64,000 nt of DNA from Tubiluchus corallicola (taxonomy: Eukaryota > Priapulida > Priapulimorpha > Priapulimorphida > Tubiluchidae). This document shows, piece after piece, positions 59,601 to 64,000 of this stretch (the first letter of the stretch is position 1; the number at the start of each line of letters is the position of its first letter). The notes under the pieces were generated by a model that saw nothing but the letters and a program-made list of their open reading frames with translations, made no database searches and was not told where the DNA came from. The DNA lies in NCBI GenBank assembly GCA_030141605.1, contig JAQGDQ010000006.1, forward strand, positions 1,309,501 through 1,373,500, in the 5' to 3' direction. The position numbers were made by a program, and so were the translations under genes.

Positions 59601-62600
59601 TCTGGATGACTATTGTGAAGAAGATCATTACAACATGTCAGGCAACTATGATTCAAAGCATCATGCTAGTGTTTCACATTATGCAAATGGTTCTACTCCA
59701 GTCAAAGAGGAAAAATATCACAGTGAACCAACATCTGAACCAAATACAGCTCTGTTAAGCACAATTTTCATGTTTGGAACATTTCTAGTTGCAACTTTTA
59801 TGAAGAAGTTTCGAAATTCCATATTTCTTGGTCGAACGGTGCGTATACTTCAATTAAATAATGTAAAGACTATAACAATAATGGTTCATAATAACTTTTT
59901 CTAAAATTCAATCACACATTATTTTTTGCATTCTTGCTTAATGGAGTACATTAAATTTCAGGCTTACATTACTTTTTTGGAATCTTTTATGTACAACGTT
60001 TGGCTAGATTTTAGTATGTACTCCGACTTGGCAAATGTCATTCGGTACTAGCACCGACTATTCATATTTAGCTGTATCTAACTATATATTATTAGTTAAC
60101 TGAATATTGTATACTTTTGTTCTTTTGTATAACTGTATTGGTGATCAATTTTAATTTTATGATTAACAAGGTATTAAAATTTCTTAGTTCGTTCGGTAGC
60201 ATCCTTCCATCTCTCCACTTACACATTCGTTTACCTTAATTCTAGGATTTGATATAGTAACTGCACTTTCAAAATACAAAAGATGTGTGAATTCTGCTGT
60301 GTATGTGGAATAAAAGAAACTCTATTTATGAAATATTGCATCAATGTATTTTATAGGAATGTTAGTATTTCTAGATATTCAGCTTGACACATGCTTGTCA
60401 AGTCATCCATCTTAATTGATTTTTACTAAAAATAAAATTGCTTGAAGGTACATAGGATTGAAGTTTATCGTGAAATTTATTTTCTTCACTAGAGCAAATC
60501 TCTGTGCGGTTAATAATTGATGTTCTCAGTAGAGTTCAGGACATGGCAATATATGGATATATTTACGTATGCAGGTAGCTGTAAAGAGGGAAAAGATGTC
60601 ATGTGGTTAAAAGTTTACACAATTTTGATTATTTTAATGCTTTAGAATTTTTACACTTAAACTTACTTTGAAAGCAAAATTGCTTTAGAAGCCAAAATTT
60701 AAAAATGGATGCCTTGATAATTTAAGAACTTGTAATGACGTGGATTTTGTTTGTTTCTTTATGGAATTGGTTGTGAATTTCTTAAGTTAAGCTTAAGAAC
60801 AATGTTAAATTACTATTATAGCTATATATTTTTATATGTTACATTGCTGCTTTCGGGCATCATTTTTTTTGTATTTATGATTAACTTGTTAAAGTTGTGT
60901 TTAGGTACGCCGGACTCTAGGAGATTTTGGATTGACATTCTCTATTATTCTGTGGACATTACTGTGTGAATTTGCTATTCGGCACACCTATGTTGAAGTG
61001 AGTAATGTGTTGTTGGGAATGCGGTCAACATGATTGCTTCTGTTTTCAGGTCCTGTCTTAATCAGAATTCCCTTAAAACATTATGCAGTTTTACTAACCC
61101 TTCCTAATATTTACTGAATCCATTTTGTTGATGAAATTTTTGTTTCTGTACATTTGATTTTGTCATTCATATTGTACAGTGTCTAGAGATGTACAAAGTA
61201 TCTTGACTATTTTAATGTCAGTTATGTAATTGTGTGTGTATATTGTTCTTTAGTTTAGGTTATGTAGCAGCATTTTTAAAGGCCAAATGTGAAATATGTT
61301 CATGTTTTTTGTGTATTACATATGTAATGTACCTTGAGATGTTAAAAATATCCAGAAATAAGGGATTTAACTTTTAAAAGTGATATACATCCATAAGATG
61401 TTTTTTTATTTTTCTTTCAAAGTTTGTAGAAATTTGTGGCAGTGTGAGCATACATTAATGCAGTTAGCAATTATGTCTTCATCACAAAAGCAATGATATC
61501 ATTATAATAATGTCGAATTTGTTCACGAATGCTTGGACATGCAGCAAATAATATGCTATATGTAGAAGCTGAGGGAGTTGAGGTTGAATTTGATTTTATT
61601 TACTGTTTGAAGATGTCTTACCTGTTTAAATGCCAATTTATTATATTTGATTTAAAGTGTTTTCTTCTTTCATACAGAAACTATATATTCACCCTGGATT
61701 TTCACCAACATCTCCAGAGAAACGTGGTTGGTTAGTTCACCCAATGGGTCACCACAAGCCGATAGAACTATGGATGATATTTGCAGCTTTCATTCCAGCT
61801 TTTATGGTCTACATTTTAATATTTCTTGAAGGACAAATTTGTGCGTAAGTTTGTGGTGCAAAATCGTTATTTATCTGACAGTAATTTGATCCTTTTTTAT
61901 TCCAAAGTATCACTGAATGATTTAGCAATCACTTACAAGTTTTAACTCTGTTTTGAAGCTTTTTCCAATTCTGGGATTTAAATAAATCTCTTGTAGCGAA
62001 GGAGTTAGCTAGACTGGAATTTTTTTACGTTTTTTTTTGTAGAGTTCCAGCATGATTCTTGTTTGAAGTTGTACGTTCTAATTCTGATCTTAATTTAAAA
62101 TCAGCTGTTGCCAAATGTAATTGGCTTTATTCAGTGAATGCATTCACATAATGAGGGAATGATTTAGGAAGTTTGTCATTAGAAAACCTTAAATGAGATG
62201 TCGTATTGTACTTTTTTATTGCCAATGTGTCAGTCATTCGGCCTGATGATTTATATTAGCATTCGTGTTTGCTAAACTGTTTTGGTTTAATATTAAAATA
62301 ACAAACCAAATTTGATTTTGGTTACAGACTTACAGCTACTGCTGTACTGAGTTACTTTGTTGTGCATTAAGATTTTCAATTACGAATGACTGGAAAGTAG
62401 TCATTCGGCCTGATTATTTATATTAGCATTCGTGTTTGCTAAACTGTTTTGGTTTAATATTAAAATAACAAACCAAATTTGTTTTTGGTTACAGACTTAC
62501 AGCTACTGCTGTACTGAGTTACCTTGTTGTGTATCAAGATTTTCAATTACGAATGACTGGAAAGTTTACTTATTAATAAATATTTACTAACCAGTTAAAG

Positions 62601-64000
62601 TATGGCAGTAAACGCTGGCAGGATTGAATTGTCCAAAATAATAATCACGATAATCAATTTTCTAATTTTAATTTTAAAAGTTGTCGAATTAAAGCAGGAT
62701 TTGAATTACTTTTAGTGCTGATTAGGCAAAAACTGGGTTTATACTGCTTCTGTTTTGCTTTGTTAAACCTTAAATTTAAACCTTAACTTTAAACATTTCT
62801 TTTTCAAGCCTTATAATGAGTGGCCATGAACGAGGTCTTAGAAAAGGAACAAGCTTCCATTTAGATACTTTCATTATTGGACAGCTAGCTTTCCTAAACT
62901 CAGTGTTTGGTCTTCCCTGGATGTGTGCTGCTACTGTGCGAACAATGGCGCATGTCTCAGCTTTGACTGTCATGTCTAAAACTCATGCACCGGGAGAGAA
63001 GTCAAAAATTGTCACTGTGTACGAACAGCGAGTTACGAATCTGGTTGTCAGTGTTCTTATGAGTGAGTATGATTTTAGTTATTTTTAAATCAAATTGGGA
63101 AATGTGGCAGGAATCTGTGAAGTATCATTGCACCTTATATGTTTCAGTATCTTACGTAACAGAAAGCTTGGTCATAAAGATTGCCAGTTGCAACAGAATT
63201 GCCTCAATAAAATTCAGCTTTTTCTTGTTCTAATTGCCTTCTGTTTTAACCAAATATCGTTAAAACTTGTACTAATGACCACCTGTTCTTGGTTTGGAGT
63301 TTCATTATACTGAATTCTAAAATTTTAGGTGTTTTCTTTCAGTTTTTAGCATATTAATGGGATCTGTTTTGAGAACAGTACCGGAGGCCGTGTTGTTTGG
63401 AATTTTTTTATATATGGGTGTGAGTAACCTGAAAGGAATACAGCTGGTTGATCGCATTAAAATGATGTTCAAATTACCTAAATACTTCCCAGATGTGAGA
63501 TATGTGCGGAGGGTGAGTAAAATATCTGAATGTAAATCAGATCCAGCAGAAGTGAAGCTTTGCATGTTTAAAAGTTGTTTAATTCTAAATGTTTGATTCT
63601 AATTTTGTTTAAAAGAAAAAACTGGGCAACATAATGCACATTCCAGCTAGATTTCGCATTTCATTTAGCATTTCTGACATGTTAGCTCACAGTGTGGGGT
63701 GGAGTACTAGAGTAAGGTTTGAAAATGAAATTTGTCTGTACGTGGTGGTTTGCTAAAAAAGCAGATAATTTAAACAACCGTTACTAACAATAATTTGTAG
63801 CGTCATACATTACTTCTCGTTTTCTCTTATTTGTATTTTTTTCATTATACGTGCAGTTGGATAATTGTTTGTCATTAAGACTTTTGTAGTACGCGTTATG
63901 CAGAAAAAACTGACGTCTTATTATGAGTATGAATTTGCAGGTGAAGGTATCCAGAATACATCTCTTCACATTTGCGCAGATAATCTGTGTTGGCATACTG
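41265..64000 (+). CDS. SLC4 family bicarbonate transporter, anion-exchanger-like, 3' partial
   Basis: Twenty-five phased exons: 41265-41321, 41778-41976, 43967-44142, 44466-44666, 45931-45964, 46140-46175, 46534-46615, 46982-47076, 47480-47652, 48507-48684, 49198-49333, 50933-51001, 52524-52608, 53449-53665, 54498-54628, 56698-56914, 57542-57751, 57999-58147, 58452-58646, 59581-59838, 60905-60997, 61678-61844, 62809-63062, 63343-63512, 63941-64000. They give 1,214 residues; the last helices and C-terminal tail lie beyond the edge. Start ATG sits in a good context (aagaATGg). The cytoplasmic domain shows [10 protein letters not shown] and [15 protein letters not shown]; the membrane domain shows [21 protein letters not shown] and [16 protein letters not shown] carries Glu where anion exchangers have Glu681 (human band 3) and Na-bicarbonate cotransporters have Asp, so Cl-/HCO3- exchange at the plasma membrane is the best guess; FLDEALVLP and LFAGQPL are more cotransporter-like. 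Confidence 0.92.
42516..43618. mobile_element. Pogo/Tigger-like DNA transposon, non-autonomous (copy 1)
   Basis: A 1,099-bp element (42518-43616) in SLC4 intron 2 is flanked by TA on both sides (42516-42517, 43617-43618). Terminal inverted repeats of about 23 bp start cagtagtcgccgcttaatag on the left and, in reverse complement, cagtagtcaccacttaatag on the right. The open frame 43046-43297 and the following K-Q-P-T-L-K-E-F sequence look like a transposase C-terminal remnant. TA duplication and CAGT ends point to the Tc1/mariner-pogo group. Confidence 0.75.
44849..45590. mobile_element. hAT-like DNA element
   Basis: A 726-bp element (44857-45582) in SLC4 intron 4 has short inverted ends cagggccg and the matching ggccctg, and 8-bp flanks tattcagt and cattcagt differing at one base. 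CAGGG ends with an 8-bp target duplication is the hAT pattern. The open frame 45195-45431 may be a transposase remnant but shows no diagnostic motif. Confidence 0.55.
48507..56914 (+). CDS. SLC4 band-3-type cytoplasmic domain (exons 10-16)
   Basis: Encodes [113 protein letters not shown] and [15 protein letters not shown]. These are the conserved blocks of the dimeric cytoplasmic domain that in band 3 anchors partners and regulates transport. A Lys/Arg/His-rich linker (KLRHRKMGG) follows. Confidence 0.9.
49566..50443. mobile_element. Pogo/Tigger-like element (copy 2)
   Basis: An 876-bp relative of copy 1 in SLC4 intron 11. The right end (agtctattaaatggcaccta, then ctg, ending 50441 before TA) is well kept; the left end (catgtggcgctgtttattag) is decayed. 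Shared internal blocks include gactcaaaaatgtctgg with ggccgc...tattcaaat and the poor copy of the transposase tail (attttcaatgtttttatcac). Shorter and more diverged than copy 1. Confidence 0.65.
51985..52060. mobile_element. Possible decayed hAT end
   Basis: The stretch accaactttggagtcgcgaa and the nearby gtggggtcgcggc resemble the terminal region of many animal hAT elements (a CAGTGG..CCAAC..GGTCGCG style end). No second end or target duplication was found. Confidence 0.25.
54838..55520. repeat. Cluster of CCCGGGATC-type palindromic motifs
   Basis: Motifs catcccgggatca (about 54839), tggatcctgggatcgag (about 55419) and aggatcccgggattgag (about 55466), plus accggga near 55029, recur in an AT-rich SLC4 intron. 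This spacing is common near termini of BED-finger hAT elements, but no complete pair of ends is visible. Confidence 0.3.
57542..64000 (+). CDS. SLC4 transmembrane domain, partial (exons 17-25)
   Basis: Opens with [20 protein letters not shown] and the first helices ([20 protein letters not shown]). Exon 20 (59581-59838) encodes a large extracellular loop with NMS and NGS sequons at residues 898 and 916 and about ten histidines, followed by [20 protein letters not shown]. Exon 22 carries the Glu 1048 equivalent of band 3 Glu681. Exon 24 carries [20 protein letters not shown]. The window ends within a helix ([14 protein letters not shown]). Confidence 0.92.
62232..62562 (+). repeat. 167-bp tandem duplication in SLC4 intron 22
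   Basis: Two near-identical copies begin at 62232 and 62399 (for example gtcattcggcctgat at 62233 and 62400). Each includes a good splice acceptor (tttttggttacag or tttttg-like, ending 62327 and 62494) followed by an open stretch in the phase of the preceding SLC4 exon. Few differences between the copies indicate a recent event. Confidence 0.9.

Overview
The window is nuclear DNA of an invertebrate animal. It is AT-rich, genes are split into many short exons by GT-AG introns, and animal-specific mosaic proteins, an antisense LINE and several cut-and-paste DNA transposon remnants are present. The phylum cannot be fixed from the sequence alone. I placed exons by joining splice sites in matching phase and checking the translation against remembered family patterns; no search was run.

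Layout. (1) 2-13849, plus: a 17-exon type II transmembrane protein, 5'-incomplete, with TM anchor, SEA, EGF, a Pro/Thr/Ser mucin stalk of about 53 decapeptide repeats, five LDLa modules, SRCR, and a trypsin-fold domain. That domain keeps its disulfide cysteines and zymogen site but has lost catalytic His (Arg) and Ser (Glu), so it is a pseudoprotease. (2) 16075-18379, minus: a 4-exon Rab20-like small GTPase, convergent with gene 1. (3) About 19350-20738, minus: two short exon-like segments of an unrecognised gene. (4) 22377-32043, plus: NSUN5-type rRNA cytosine-C5 methyltransferase with eight identified exons; the first exon is uncertain. One 3.6 kb intron carries an antisense, 3'-truncated LINE. 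(5) 32.2-41.2 kb: a gene-poor stretch with a few coding-like fragments (one resembling a COMM domain), a GC-rich structured island inside a TA microsatellite, a decayed tRNA-like sequence, and a foldback-type element whose arms are arrays of degenerate short repeats. (6) 41265 to the window end, plus: 25 exons of an SLC4 bicarbonate transporter, closest to the anion-exchanger branch, running off the edge.

Mobile DNA is mostly in introns: a TTAA-flanked MITE in gene 1, three copies of one TA-flanked pogo/Tigger-like family (upstream of NSUN5 and in two SLC4 introns), a hAT-like element in an SLC4 intron, and the LINE in NSUN5. The genes do not form an operon or an obvious shared pathway. They are a mucin-like surface protein, a trafficking GTPase, a ribosome-modifying enzyme and an ion transporter. 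No phage, CRISPR or bacterial system is present. The most notable items are the catalytically dead mucin-stalk protease-like protein, the foldback element, and a possible alternative 3' terminal exon in a tandem duplication within SLC4.
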